The notes: a model not told the origin generated them from the sequence alone. 64,000 nt of DNA from CAITWD01 sp963842065 (GCA_963842065.1 CAWJEW010000002.1:62001-126000), one strand, 5' to 3'; shown: positions 18,073 to 27,377, counted from the stretch's first letter. A program made the numbers and translations.

Positions 18073-18921
18073 ATGGCTGACCAGACAGACCGCGTGGCCG
18101 GGGCCCGCAGCTGGCTCTACACCCCGGGCACGCATCCGCACCGGTTCGATCATGCCGCGCGCGCGGGCGCCGGCGGGCTCATCATCGACCTGGAGGACGC
18201 CGTTCCCGCGCGCGACAAGGACACCGCGCGCGCCAACGCGGTCACGCAGCTGGCCATCGCCTCCGCGCCTGTTGTGCTGCAGGCCGTGCGGATCAACCCG
18301 CCCGCGACGCGCGCGGGACTGCGCGACCTCGACGCACTGGTCGGGGCCGCGGGAAACCTCGATGCGGTCGTCGTCCCGAAATGCGAGTCGGCCGCCGCCG
18401 TCGCGCTGGTTGCCACCCTGTTCGCCGAGGTCGGCAGGGCTCCGGCGATCATCGCACTGGTCGAATCGGCGGCCGGCGTCGCCGGCATCGCCGAGCTGGT
18501 CGGCGCGCCGGACCTCGACGCGATCGCCGTCGGTGGCGCCGACCTGTCGGCGGATCTGGGGTGTCCGCCGACATGGGAGTCGCTGGCGGTCGTGCGCGCC
18601 ACCCTCATCGTGCACGCGGCGTCGGCACGGCTGCCGGTGATCGACTCGCCGTTCTTTGATCGCGACGATGACGCGGGCCTGCGTGCGGAGGCCCGTGCGG
18701 CGGCCGCCCTCGGCTTTTGCGCCAAGGCCGCGATCCAGCCGCGCCAGATCGCCGCGATCAACTCCGCGTTTGCCCCGTCGGACGAGGAGGTCGCGTGGGC
18801 CCACGCCGTGCTCGCCGTGGCCGAGGGCGGCGTCGGCCTCGTCGACGGCGTGATGGTCGACGCGGCGGTCGCGCGCCGTGCGCGACGCATCCTTGCCGCC
18901 GTCCCGCGCATGCAGCCGTGA
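18073..18921 (+). CDS. HpcH/HpaI (CitE-like) CoA-ester lyase
   Basis: 282 residues. SWLYTPGTHPHRFDHAARAG, then LIIDLEDAVP at about 36-45 and VVVPKCESAAAV give the CitE-like TIM barrel with metal-binding acidic residues. It is likely to cleave a beta-hydroxyacyl-CoA or malyl-type CoA ester. The next gene is a MaoC hydratase 46 nt downstream. The same pairing occurs for Rv2498c/Rv2499c, which act in itaconate breakdown, so a related route is plausible. AGGGAG lies 8 nt upstream of the ATG. Confidence 0.9.
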   Translation: MADQTDRVAGARSWLYTPGTHPHRFDHAARAGAGGLIIDLEDAVPARDKDTARANAVTQLAIASAPVVLQAVRINPPATRAGLRDLDALVGAAGNLDAVVVPKCESAAAVALVATLFAEVGRAPAIIALVESAAGVAGIAELVGAPDLDAIAVGGADLSADLGCPPTWESLAVVRATLIVHAASARLPVIDSPFFDRDDDAGLRAEARAAAALGFCAKAAIQPRQIAAINSAFAPSDEEVAWAHAVLAVAEGGVGLVDGVMVDAAVARRARRILAAVPRMQP

Positions 18922-18967
18922 CCGCCGACGCGCCCCGCCCACACCGCGAACCACCCGAGGAGCAGCC

Positions 18968-19495
18968 ATGGACCGACCCATCCCCCAGCACCGCGAGATC
19001 GCGCCGAACCGGTACCGGGAAACCTCCGGGCTGTACTTCGAGGACTTCGTTCCCGGCGACGTCTTCGAGCACCGGCCCGGTCGGACGATCACCGACGCCG
19101 ACAATATCTGGATGACGCTGCTGACGATGAACACCCAGCCGGTGCACTTCGATGCCGCATACGCGGCACACACCGAGTGGAAAAAGCTGCTGGTCGACTC
19201 GACGTTCACGCTCGCGCTGCTGACCGGCATGAGCGTGCGGACGATCAGCGCGAAGGTGGTCGCCAACCTTGGCTGGGACAAGGTCCGCGCAACGCATCCG
19301 GTCTTCGCCGGCGACACCCTCTACGCCGAGACCACCGTGCTGTCGAAGCGTGAGTCTGCGAGCCGGCCGACCCAGGGCATCGTCACGGTCGAGACGACCG
19401 GACGCAACCAGGAGGGCACGATCGTCATGACCTTTGAGCGCACGATGCTGATCTACACGCGCGACGGCGCGCCCGAGGACGCGGCCGGCTACTGA
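18968..19495 (+). CDS. MaoC-family (R)-enoyl-CoA hydratase
   Basis: 175 residues from ATG 18968 with GAGGAG upstream. It is a hot-dog fold. The hydratase motif is D-x-D-N...M-N-T-Q-P-V-H-F-D, in ITDADNIWMTLL and MNTQPVHFDAAYA. RETSGLYFEDFVPGDVFEH is typical of mesaconyl/itaconyl-CoA hydratase-like members. It probably forms the hydroxyacyl-CoA that the adjacent CitE-like lyase cleaves. A CoA transferase or ligase is not in the window. Confidence 0.88.
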   Translation: MDRPIPQHREIAPNRYRETSGLYFEDFVPGDVFEHRPGRTITDADNIWMTLLTMNTQPVHFDAAYAAHTEWKKLLVDSTFTLALLTGMSVRTISAKVVANLGWDKVRATHPVFAGDTLYAETTVLSKRESASRPTQGIVTVETTGRNQEGTIVMTFERTMLIYTRDGAPEDAAGY

Positions 19496-19722
19496 GCACC
19501 GGCACGGCCGCTCGTGTGTGGGTGGGGCGGTGGGCTTGCTGTCCCGGGCGGGGGCCACGGCATCCGGGTGGCCGGATCGCGTCGCGGAGGTGTGCGGCAG
19601 CGGGCGTGACTGGGGCGGCGGGGCGGGGGTGAGCGCCCGTGCGCGTGGCGTCAGACCCCACGCGCCAGCCGGCCGTGACCGCCCCTGCACCCGATCGCCG
19701 TGCGATCTGGGAGACTGGGCCA

Positions 19723-20094
19723 ATGGCCTACGACGAGCGTCTTGTGAGCCGCATACAGGAGTGTCTCGGCCAGACCGACGCCCTGGCCGAGCTGAAGATG
19801 TTTGGCGGCTGGTGCGCGACGGTCGATGGCAACATGGCCGTCGGGGTCTTGGGCGACGACGTCATCGTCCGCGTCGGCCCCGACGCATACGCCGAGGCGC
19901 TCAGCGAGCCCGGGGTCCGTGAGTTCGACTTCGCCGGTCGCCCGATGGCCGGATGGGTCTTTGTCAACGGACGAAGCGTCGACACGGCAGAGGCGCTCGA
20001 GGCCTGGGTGGAGCGCGGTATCGCGTTCGCCCGTTCGCTGCCGCCGAAGACGCAGGCCACGCGGGAGCGCACCAGGCGACGCAGCGGCGGCTGA
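19723..20094 (+). CDS. TfoX/Sxy N-terminal-domain protein
   Basis: 123 residues from ATG 19723. MFGGWCATVDGNMAVGVLGD matches the TfoX-N core (MFGGxxFxxxGNMxxGV). The remainder, GRPMAGWVFVNGRSV, completes the domain. There is no C-terminal TfoX domain, so a direct role in competence is not implied; actinobacterial members are unstudied. Confidence 0.85.
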   Translation: MAYDERLVSRIQECLGQTDALAELKMFGGWCATVDGNMAVGVLGDDVIVRVGPDAYAEALSEPGVREFDFAGRPMAGWVFVNGRSVDTAEALEAWVERGIAFARSLPPKTQATRERTRRRSGG

Positions 20095-20145
20095 GCGGCC
20101 CGCACCCCGTCGAATACCCTGCCCGTCGGCAGTAGGGTTGTGGTG

Positions 20146-20895
20146 ATGCGGCTCGCCCTCGTACGACATGCCACCCTGGTGATCGACGTGGCCGACACGC
20201 GGATCCTCATCGATCCCGCCTTCGATCCGGCCGGCAGCCAGGCACCGGTCGACGGCACACCGAACCCCGTCCCGAACCCGCTGGTGGAGCTGCCGGCGGA
20301 CCCGCAGCAGCTGATCCGCGGAGTCGACGCCGTCGTCGTGACCCATCTGCACCAGGACCATCTCGACGCCACTGCGGGCAGCCTGATCCGTGCGATTGAC
20401 GTCTATTGCCAGCCATCGGACGTGCCGAGGCTCGCCGCCGCCGGCCTGGCGGCGACGCCCCTGGAAGGACCCCAGCGGATCGGGTCGGTCACTGCGGTTC
20501 GGACCCCGGGCCGCCACGGGACCGGGGCGCTCGGCGAGTCGCTCGGGCCCGTCAGCGGTGTCGTCCTGCGCGCCGACGGGGAGCCGACGGTCTATGTCGC
20601 GGGGGACACGGTGCTCTGTGATGAGGTCCGCAACGCGATCGTCGAGCACGCCCCCGATGTCATCGTGGTCAATGCCGGCGCCGCGCAGTTCACCGTCGGC
20701 GACCCGATCACGATGGACGCCGACGACGTCATCGGGGTCGCCCGGCTTGCGGTGGATGCGGCCATCGTCGTCGTCCACATGGAGGCCTTCAACCATTGCC
20801 TGCTGACCAGGCAGGAGCTTCGGTCGCGCGTGCGCGCCGAAGGCCTCGAGGACCGTGTTCACGTCATGGACGACGGGACCGCGATCGCCGCCTGA
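20146..20895 (+). CDS. Metallo-beta-lactamase-fold hydrolase (UlaG-like)
   Basis: 249 residues from ATG 20146, with TAGGG about 8 nt upstream. The metal motif HxHxDH appears as HLHQDHLD at 67-74, and YVAGDTVLCDEV supplies the bridging Asp. The closest group is the UlaG/L-ascorbate-lactonase-like MBL fold. Substrate unknown. Convergent with the SRPBCC gene. Confidence 0.9.
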   Translation: MRLALVRHATLVIDVADTRILIDPAFDPAGSQAPVDGTPNPVPNPLVELPADPQQLIRGVDAVVVTHLHQDHLDATAGSLIRAIDVYCQPSDVPRLAAAGLAATPLEGPQRIGSVTAVRTPGRHGTGALGESLGPVSGVVLRADGEPTVYVAGDTVLCDEVRNAIVEHAPDVIVVNAGAAQFTVGDPITMDADDVIGVARLAVDAAIVVVHMEAFNHCLLTRQELRSRVRAEGLEDRVHVMDDGTAIAA

Positions 20896-21058
20896 TCGGC
20901 CGCGCAGCCCGTGCCGGAGCCCTTGAGGGTCCGCCGCCGCGCGCCACCGGCCCGCGATGTCGGGCTGCGAGCCAGCCCCAGGGCGTTGGACACTCGACGC
21001 GCGAGAGTGGTCTGACGCGAAACGGCGTGGCGGCGCTCGAGGGGCGACGCGGGCGTCT

Positions 21059-21082
21059 CGATCGCCGGTGCACCGGCGATCG
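21059..21082. terminator. Perfect 24-bp palindrome between convergent genes
   Basis: CGATCGCCGG-TGCA-CCGGCGATCG forms a 10-bp stem with a 4-nt loop. It lies between the MBL stop (20895) and the SRPBCC stop (21096), as expected for a bidirectional terminator. Confidence 0.6.
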
Positions 21083-21095
21083 CCGACAGAGGTCG

Positions 21096-21632
21096 CTAGG
21101 GACCGCCCGCGTCGGGGGTCTCCCATCCCGGCGGCGGGCCGATCGATGACGCGTCCGGCCCGAAGTGGCCGACGTAGCCCGGATGGACCGCCAGCCAGCG
21201 CTCGCCCCAGACCGGCGGCGGGAGATCGTTCAGGTTGTATTCGAGCCGATCGAGGCACTCGTGCCAGCCGGCGCCGTCGCGTGCCGCCTTGCCGAGCTCG
21301 GCGAACGTGTCGGTGAGGGTGAGCACGGTGTCGGGCCCGTCGGCCCGCAGTTCGATCCGCACCCGATCGCCGCCCCAGCCGAACTCGATGACCGACGGCG
21401 GCGCGAATTCGATCATCGTGCCCTCGAACGCGTGATCGGTGGGGCCCACGAACCTCAGCGGCGCGCCGACGCGGCGCTCGCCGACGATCTCCTGGGGAAA
21501 CCAGACCGCGAGATGCTCGGATTCGGTGATCGTGCGCCACACCTTGTCCTGGGGATGGCGCAGCCGGCGGATGAAGGTCACACGCCACTGGTCGTGGCGG
21601 CGGGTCAGCTCTCCACGGCCCGGGTCGTTCAC
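21096..21632 (-). CDS. SRPBCC (AHSA1-like) protein
   Basis: 178 residues. The fold signature is FIRRLRHPQDKVWRTITESE, then LAVWFPQEI and EFGWGGDRVRIEL, with the C-terminal GWHECLDRLEYNL. These START-like hydrophobic-pocket proteins are commonly encoded directly after an ArsR repressor, as here (12 nt apart). Ligand unknown. Confidence 0.92.
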   Translation of the reverse strand: MNDPGRGELTRRHDQWRVTFIRRLRHPQDKVWRTITESEHLAVWFPQEIVGERRVGAPLRFVGPTDHAFEGTMIEFAPPSVIEFGWGGDRVRIELRADGPDTVLTLTDTFAELGKAARDGAGWHECLDRLEYNLNDLPPPVWGERWLAVHPGYVGHFGPDASSIGPPPGWETPDAGGP

Positions 21633-21644
21633 GTCCGTCCCCCT

Positions 21645-21944
21645 TCAGTCGGGCATCCTGTCGAGGTGCCGCTCCAGCGTGTCGAGCCGGTCTGCCCACG
21701 CCGACCGATCGGGGGCCAGCCACGCGTCGATCTCGGCCAGAGGCTCCGGACGGAGCCGATACAGGCGGCGCTGTGCGTCGACGCGCACGTCCACCAGCCC
21801 GGCCCGCCGCAGCACTCGCAGGTGCTTGGAGACGCCGGGCTGGCTGAGCCCGAGCTCGGCCACGAGCTCCCCAACGGGACGCTCGCGGTCGTTGAGCAGA
21901 TCGAGGATGCGACGGCGGTGCGGCTCGGCGAGGACGGCGAACAC
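21645..21944 (-). CDS. ArsR-family repressor
   Basis: 99 residues from GTG 21944. FAVLAEPHRRRILDLLNDRE, then LSQPGVSKHLRVLRRAGLVD gives the winged helix-turn-helix at about 30-55. No Cys metal site is present in the recognition helix, so it is not a metal sensor. It is likely to regulate itself and the SRPBCC gene 12 nt downstream. The open frame extends further upstream, but that part is low complexity. Confidence 0.9.
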   Translation of the reverse strand: MFAVLAEPHRRRILDLLNDRERPVGELVAELGLSQPGVSKHLRVLRRAGLVDVRVDAQRRLYRLRPEPLAEIDAWLAPDRSAWADRLDTLERHLDRMPD

Positions 21945-22122
21945 ACGTACAGTATTTCTCGCTTGGCATATGCCCGTCGAGCAATGGAATGGAGCGATCC
22001 CTGGCCTCGGCCGGCCGCGCCGGCGCGCCTCGGTCGTCTGCCGGTGGGCAGCACGCGCGCGCCGACGCATTCCGGCAACGGGTCGGGTGCGACCGCGACC
22101 TTGTGCGTACGCCCGGCCGGGC

Positions 22123-22521
22123 TCAGCGCAGGCCGCACATCCGTGCCGTGTTCGGCCATGGGCCGAACCCGCGCACCTTCCAGGCGCGTTCGGCAGCGAG
22201 CATCTGTTGCTGGGGGGTCCAGTGGTTCGCCGTGCCTTCGGTGCGCAGATACGCGGCGCCGTACGCCCGCTGGAAACCGATATCCATCTGTAGACCGCCA
22301 TAGTACGGCGGGTCGGCGGTGCGCCACGTCGGTGCTTCGTAGGAGTGGATGCAGACCCAGTCCCGCAGGTGCGGGATGGTCACGGGCTTGTGATGCGCCC
22401 GGTGGCGGAGCGCGGCGGTCAGTGTCGCCGCCTCGGGGGTGAGCTGAGGTACTGCGGGTGCCGGCGCCGGGGCATGGCCGGACGGCAGCGTGAGCACGAG
22501 AGCCAGCAGAGCAATCAGCAA
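22123..22521 (-). CDS. Small secreted Rpf/transglycosylase-like protein
   Basis: 132 residues with an N-terminal signal peptide (MLIALLALVLTLPSGHA). The core DWVCIHSYEAPTWRTADPPY, then YGGLQMDIGFQRAYG, ends WPNTARMCGLR. It matches the compact lysozyme-like domain of resuscitation-promoting factors, with the catalytic Glu in SYEAP and a probable disulphide between the two Cys. It would nick glycan strands outside the cell. Confidence 0.85.
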   Translation of the reverse strand: MLIALLALVLTLPSGHAPAPAPAVPQLTPEAATLTAALRHRAHHKPVTIPHLRDWVCIHSYEAPTWRTADPPYYGGLQMDIGFQRAYGAAYLRTEGTANHWTPQQQMLAAERAWKVRGFGPWPNTARMCGLR

Positions 22522-22980
22522 GCAGTGTCCTTTATTTGCCTACAGGGACGCGCCAAGATCACGTGATCGGTCGGCGCTTGCATGTGTCGGCGCATCCTCG
22601 GACCACTGCGGTTCGCTCGCTCGGTGCGAGGCGTCCCGCCAGATGCGCACGCCGTCATGCGGTCGTGCTCGTGAGCCCCACCACGTTGTTCGCGCGGGAT
22701 CGCGCGTGCGCCAGGGCCGCCGAGAGGCGGCGCGGGACCACGGTGGGCGAGGGCCACCCTACGTCAAATCCTCACAAAAAGCGACAGGTGGTGAGACTTC
22801 TCACATGAATCCGGGGACCGTTCGGACGTGGTGGTCCGACCGACGCCGCGATGAACGGCGCAGATGTGCAGGCACTTCTTCCGGTGTGGGCCGCGCTCGG
22901 GTCGGCACAGGGCGGCGCGTCCCGATCAGAAAGTTCTGTGACGTCGCGAGTCGGGCGAGTGTGCGACACCGCCCACCGGG
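22522..22980. other. Intergenic, no gene recognised
   Basis: Upstream region of the Rpf-like gene. It contains the 12-bp palindrome GATCACGTGATC at 22557-22568, a possible regulator site. I looked for a c-di-AMP (ydaO) riboswitch, common before rpf genes, and saw no convincing core. Confidence 0.4.
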
Positions 22981-23292
22981 TCAGGGGATGCGCACGTCCC
23001 GGTGCCGCGCGGCGATCGCACGGTCCTCGTCGGTCAGGTCGGCGTCGCGGACCGGCCTCACCAGCGACCAGTGGTCGCCCACCGGGCAGCGCTGGAACCT
23101 GGCGCCGCCGAGGCGGACCGCTTTCAGCGATACGCCCGGTACCCAGATCGTCGTGAACAGATGGCCCTTGCGGCACCTGACCACGACCGTGCCGCCGACC
23201 GGGTAGCCGCGCCGGCGGGCCACCACCGTGCGCGCGACATACAGGACGGCGACGGCGATCAGGATGAGGATCGGCAGCAAACTTGCGCTCAT
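22981..23292 (-). CDS. Conserved actinobacterial single-pass membrane protein
   Basis: 103 residues from ATG 23292. One membrane helix (about 4-22), then RRRGYPVGGTVVVRCRKGHL and GARFQRCPVGDHWSLVRPV. The Cys-containing HL and CPVGxHW motifs recur in unnamed actinobacterial proteins. Function unknown. Confidence 0.75.
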   Translation of the reverse strand: MSASLLPILILIAVAVLYVARTVVARRRGYPVGGTVVVRCRKGHLFTTIWVPGVSLKAVRLGGARFQRCPVGDHWSLVRPVRDADLTDEDRAIAARHRDVRIP

Positions 23293-23459
23293 TGGCTTAC
23301 CGTACCGAGCCTGCGCCGGTGCCAGCGGTGCGCGGGTGAGCACGCGCCGAACCCGCGTCGCGACGATCCGCGCCACCCGCCCCGGCGGCGGCTCGCCCTG
23401 GCTGCGTCGGCGATCGCCGGCGGCGTGTACGGGCGACCGCCGGGGCGGGCAGGCTGCGC

Positions 23460-23873
23460 TCAGGCTCCAGCGCGCAGATCGGTCGTGCAGTGGGGGCACT
23501 TGCTCGCGCCGACCGCCAGGTCGGCTGACAGGCACGCCGGGCACGTCGTGGTCGGTGGCGCCTCACCGAAGACCTCCCGGCCGCGACGCGCCGCGTACCC
23601 GCGGTACGGGACGACGATCGCGAAGTAGATGACCGCGACGAAGATGATGAAGTAGATGACGGCGGCGATGAACGCGCCAACGTTCACCAGCTGGCCGTTG
23701 ACGTGGAAGCCGAGACCGGTGGCGCCGCCCGGGCCGATCGCGTTGACCAGCGGCTGGATGATGTTGTCCGTGAATGCCTTGACGAGGGTGCTGAATCCGA
23801 GAGCGATGACCAGGCCGACGGCGATGATGACCAGATCACCCTGCATGAGGAAGTTCTTGAGGCCTTTGAGCAC
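23460..23873 (-). CDS. mscL: Large-conductance mechanosensitive channel with C-terminal zinc ribbon
   Basis: 137 residues. Residues 1-95 are MscL: MLKGLKNFLMQGDLVIIAVG, the pore helix, a periplasmic loop, then the second helix VGAFIAAVIYFIIFVAVIYF. Instead of the usual short helical bundle, the C-terminus carries CPAC (111-114) and CPHC (126-129), a zinc-ribbon pattern. The channel vents solutes on osmotic downshock. The ribbon faces the cytoplasm. Confidence 0.92.
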   Translation of the reverse strand: MLKGLKNFLMQGDLVIIAVGLVIALGFSTLVKAFTDNIIQPLVNAIGPGGATGLGFHVNGQLVNVGAFIAAVIYFIIFVAVIYFAIVVPYRGYAARRGREVFGEAPPTTTCPACLSADLAVGASKCPHCTTDLRAGA

Positions 23874-24053
23874 TGGGCTACCTCACGGTGAGTTTGGGGG
23901 ACTGCCGGCAATCATCCGTGCCCCTCCCAGCGTGGGTCAAGTCGGCCGCCCGCCGGGACGGCGCGACCGCGACCGGTGCGCCAGGTCGTGGGGAGTGGAG
24001 CGCGCACGGCGATCCGTCGCCGGCGTGCCGGACGCCGTGGCCGGGCGGCGGCG

Positions 24054-24629
24054 CTACACCAGGACTGGGAGCTCGGGCGCGGCCAGTCTGCTGCCGAGAT
24101 CGAGATCGTCCACCAGCAGCGTCACCTCGAGCAGCGTTGGCGCGTCGCCGCCCGCACGGGTCCCGACACCCGAATCGCCGTCCCACTCGGCCACGACGAA
24201 GGCGGTGCAGCGCACATCGACCGTGCAGCCGGCGCATTCCCGGGATGTCGCGATCTCCTCGAGGGTCTGGTCGATCGCCGGCGCCATCCTGCGTGCGCTC
24301 GTGTGGCACACGTCGCCCACCCGGACGCCGTCCTCGGTGACGACGCCGATCGTGTCTGGACCGCCGCGCTCGTCGGGCTCGCGCACCAGTCGGACCCGGA
24401 CCGTCTTCTCGCGGCGCAGGTCGTCGGCGCGGCGCGGCCGGGTCCCGGCGATGGCGATCCGTCCCTCCGGGTACCGCTCGGTGCCGACCACCCAGACCTC
24501 CCCGTACATGCACCTGCGGATCATCACGACGAGGTCCGCCGCGCCGTGTCCGTCGACGGGTCGGCGCGGTGTCTGCGGGGCGTGGCGGCGATGGCGGAAG
24601 GCGGGCATGGTGCAATGGCTCCTGTACAC
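24054..24629 (-). CDS. Hypothetical protein
   Basis: Up to 191 residues (an inner ATG at 24608 is an equally good start). It is acidic and well balanced in composition. The opposite-strand frame is Arg/His-rich, so this strand is the likelier coding one. A middle segment, SRECAGCTVDVRCTAFVVAE, contains CxxC...C. No family recognised; possibly a PilZ-like or beta-rich domain, but I cannot support that. Confidence 0.5.
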   Translation of the reverse strand: MYRSHCTMPAFRHRRHAPQTPRRPVDGHGAADLVVMIRRCMYGEVWVVGTERYPEGRIAIAGTRPRRADDLRREKTVRVRLVREPDERGGPDTIGVVTEDGVRVGDVCHTSARRMAPAIDQTLEEIATSRECAGCTVDVRCTAFVVAEWDGDSGVGTRAGGDAPTLLEVTLLVDDLDLGSRLAAPELPVLV

Positions 24630-24810
24630 CTGATGTACCGCCCGGCGGCGCCTCGCGTCAACGATTCGTCACGCCGTCGTCACGGGCGCAGCATCCGGCG
24701 CGCGCGGCCACCCGGGGATCGCCACTGCGGCGACCGGCCCGCGGCGCGGTCACAGGGTTGCGGAGGCGCCGACGATGGCCGGCAGTCGCGCAGCGCCGGG
24801 CACCGCCGGG

Positions 24811-25044
24811 TCACTCGGACGGCCGTGCGGCCGACTGCGCCGGGGTCGGGTCCGCGACCGGCTCAACGACCGGAGCGGGCTCGATCGTCCGTGGTGTGGC
24901 GGTGGGCTCTTCGTTGATCGATTCTTTGAAGCCGCGCAGGCCGGAGCCGAGCGACCGCCCGACTTCCGGCAGTCGCTTCGCTCCGAAGATGAGCAGAATG
25001 ACCCCGAGCAGCAGGATGATGTGCAGTGGACTATCAAGGCCCAT
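24811..25044 (-). CDS. tatA: Twin-arginine translocase subunit TatA
   Basis: 77 residues. LDSPLHIILLLGVILLIFGA is the membrane helix, then KRLPEVGRSLGSGLRGFKES is the hinge and amphipathic helix, with a charged proline-rich tail. It forms the pore of the Tat export system with TatC, which is not encoded nearby. Confidence 0.95.
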   Translation of the reverse strand: MGLDSPLHIILLLGVILLIFGAKRLPEVGRSLGSGLRGFKESINEEPTATPRTIEPAPVVEPVADPTPAQSAARPSE

Positions 25045-25251
25045 TGGTGCGCTCCGATCGTCAGTTCGTTACCCGGTATTCGCCCGACACGGTGTCGCCG
25101 GTTCGCGCTGTCGCCGGAATCGCGGCGTTCGGGGCGGTGCGGCGCCAGCCTGCTCGTAATGTTCAGAGCATCCCGGTTCGATAACTCACTCGTGCGCGTG
25201 TACCCGACACCCTCATGCGTCGCGGATGCGACGGTCCGCCACGTCCTCCAC

Positions 25252-25995
25252 ATGGCGGGACTTGCGAGCGCTTGCGCACTTGCCTGCGTTGCGCTGAGCG
25301 CATGCGGATCGTCCGGCGCGGCGTCGAGTGCCGGGCCATCCGCGCAGGCGCTGCTGACCTCCGCGCTGCGGAATGCGGTGGCCTCGCGCGGCGTCCATGA
25401 GTCGGTCCACGAGGACGGATCGGGCGTGAGCGTGACGATGACCAACGACATCGGGTCCACCAGCGGTCGCCAGGCCATCGACGCAAACGGCGGTCATTCG
25501 GTCGTCATCGTCGCGGGCGGGCGTGCCTATTTTCGCGGCGATGCAACGGCACTCGCCGGCTATTACCAGTTCCCCGCGGCCGCGGCGGACACGTTCGCCG
25601 GGAAATGGATCGCGATGCGTCCCGGTGATCCGGGCTACGGGGACGTGAGCGGGGCCGTGACCCTTGCGTCGGACTTCGGGCAATTCTCACTGAACGCCCC
25701 GCTCACCAAACGGCCGGTCACGCTGCCCGACGGGCAACGGGCGATCGCGATTGTCGGTACGGAAGCCGGGCCGACCGGAGCCACGGTTCCCGCAACCCTC
25801 TACGTCACCGCGACCGGCGTGACGTTGCCGATCGAACTGCGCGCGGGCAACCAGCAGATCTCCCAGACGGTCATCTGGGCCGACTGGGGGCGCCCGGTGT
25901 CGTTGGCGGCTCCGTCCGGCGCGGTTGCGTTCTCGACCCTCGGGCTCGCGCCGGGCGGAGCCGGGATCGGCACCCCGGCGCCGACCCGCGTGTAG
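25252..25995 (+). CDS. Secreted lipoprotein (LppX/LprG-like fold possible)
   Basis: 247 residues from ATG 25252. A short hydrophobic signal is followed by the lipobox LSAC (Cys at about 18). The mature part has alternating beta segments, e.g. SGRQAIDANGGHSVVIVAGG and WIAMRPGDPGYGDV. This is reminiscent of lipid-carrier lipoproteins in actinobacteria, though I see no defining motif. The start lacks an Arg/Lys n-region, so translation may begin a few codons upstream at a GTG. Confidence 0.75.
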   Translation: MAGLASACALACVALSACGSSGAASSAGPSAQALLTSALRNAVASRGVHESVHEDGSGVSVTMTNDIGSTSGRQAIDANGGHSVVIVAGGRAYFRGDATALAGYYQFPAAAADTFAGKWIAMRPGDPGYGDVSGAVTLASDFGQFSLNAPLTKRPVTLPDGQRAIAIVGTEAGPTGATVPATLYVTATGVTLPIELRAGNQQISQTVIWADWGRPVSLAAPSGAVAFSTLGLAPGGAGIGTPAPTRV

Positions 25996-26073
25996 GGCCG
26001 CCGGCCCGTCGGCCGCCGGACGCCCCGTGGGTCGCATGCGCGTCCCGCGGGCACCGGCAGCCGACGTCGGGGT

Positions 26074-27225
26074 CTACGTGATCGCCCCGGTGCGGCGTCG
26101 CCGGTCCTGCTCGGACGGCATGTAAGGGGTGACCAAGTGGTACGTCGATGCGGGGCCCTCCGCCACGAGGGACGCGTGCGTCGGCGGGTCGCTCGGCACG
26201 TGCGACGGCCGGCGGCGTTCGAACTCGATCCGCAACCTCGGCACCACTTCGCGACCGAGGATCCCGATCTGCTCGAGGACCATGGCGAGCGGCAGGCCGG
26301 CGTGGTCGATGAGGAACAGCTGGCGCTGATAGTCACCGACATAGTCCGCGAACCCGAGGGTCCGCTCGATCACCTGCTCGGGTGTGCCCACCGTCAGCGG
26401 GGTGGTGTCCATGAAGTCCTCAAGCGATGGCCCGTGCCCGTAGACCGGCGCGTTGTCGAAGTACGGGCGAAAGGTCCGCACGGCCTGAGCCGTGTTGTCG
26501 GCCATGAATACTTGGCCACCCAGGCCCACAATCGCCTGATCTGCCGCCCCGTGCCGGTAATGCTCGAAGCGCTGGCGGTAGAGGCCGACCATCTGGGCGG
26601 TGTGCTCGGTGTTCCAGAAGATGTGGTTGTGAAAGAACCCGTCGCCGTAGAACGCCGCCTGTTCGGCGATCTCGGGGCTGCGGATGGAGCCGTGCCAGAC
26701 AAAGGGCGGTGTCCCGTCGAGCGGCGCGGGCGTCGAGGTGTAGCCCTGGAGCGGCGTCCGGTACTGCCCCTCCCAGTCAACGACCTCCTCACGCCAGAGG
26801 CGGCGCAGCAGGTGGTAGTTCTCGATCGCGAGGGGGATGCCGACCCGGATGTCTTTGCCGAACCACGGATAGACCGGAGCCGTATTGCCCCGGCCCAGCA
26901 TCAGATCCACGCGGCCACCGGACAGATGCTGGAGCATCGCGTAGTCCTCGGCGATCTTCACCGGATCGTTCGTGGTGATGAGTGTCGTGGCCGTCGACAA
27001 GAGCAGCCGCTCGGTCCGGGCCGCGATCCAGCCCAGGAGCGTCGTCGGCGACGACGGAACGAACGGCGGGTTGTGGTGCTCGCCGCTGGCAAACACGTCC
27101 AGGCCGACCTCTTCGGCCTTCAGGGCGATGCGTGTCATCGCCTCGATGCGCTCGTGCTCGCTCGGCGCGCGTCCCGTGGTCGGGTCGACGGTGACGTCAC
27201 CGATGCTGAAGATTCCGAATTGCAT
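26074..27225 (-). CDS. LLM-class flavin-dependent monooxygenase
   Basis: 383 residues from ATG 27225 (GAGAAAGG upstream). It has a luciferase-like TIM barrel: MQFGIFSIGDVTVDPTTGRA, then EVGLDVFASGEHH and LSGGRVDLMLGRGNT. It should use FMN or F420. Substrate not deducible. Downstream of the YceI gene but separated by a large hairpin. Confidence 0.92.
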   Translation of the reverse strand: MQFGIFSIGDVTVDPTTGRAPSEHERIEAMTRIALKAEEVGLDVFASGEHHNPPFVPSSPTTLLGWIAARTERLLLSTATTLITTNDPVKIAEDYAMLQHLSGGRVDLMLGRGNTAPVYPWFGKDIRVGIPLAIENYHLLRRLWREEVVDWEGQYRTPLQGYTSTPAPLDGTPPFVWHGSIRSPEIAEQAAFYGDGFFHNHIFWNTEHTAQMVGLYRQRFEHYRHGAADQAIVGLGGQVFMADNTAQAVRTFRPYFDNAPVYGHGPSLEDFMDTTPLTVGTPEQVIERTLGFADYVGDYQRQLFLIDHAGLPLAMVLEQIGILGREVVPRLRIEFERRRPSHVPSDPPTHASLVAEGPASTYHLVTPYMPSEQDRRRRTGAIT

Positions 27226-27377
27226 GCGTGCCTTTCTCGAGTGCGTCACAGTGGACGGTAGATGGTCGTGGGTCGTTCGTGCCCAGTTGCAGACGAAATC
27301 GCACTCAGCGTCGTCTGCGCCGCCGTCCTCAACTCGACGACCTCCTCGGTACGCGTTGACCGGACCGAGGCATCCCG

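Noticed and set aside
23976..24917. 313-residue plus-strand frame opposite the hypothetical gene at 24054-24629
   Set aside because: Ala/Arg/His-rich shadow composition; the minus frame has balanced protein-like composition.
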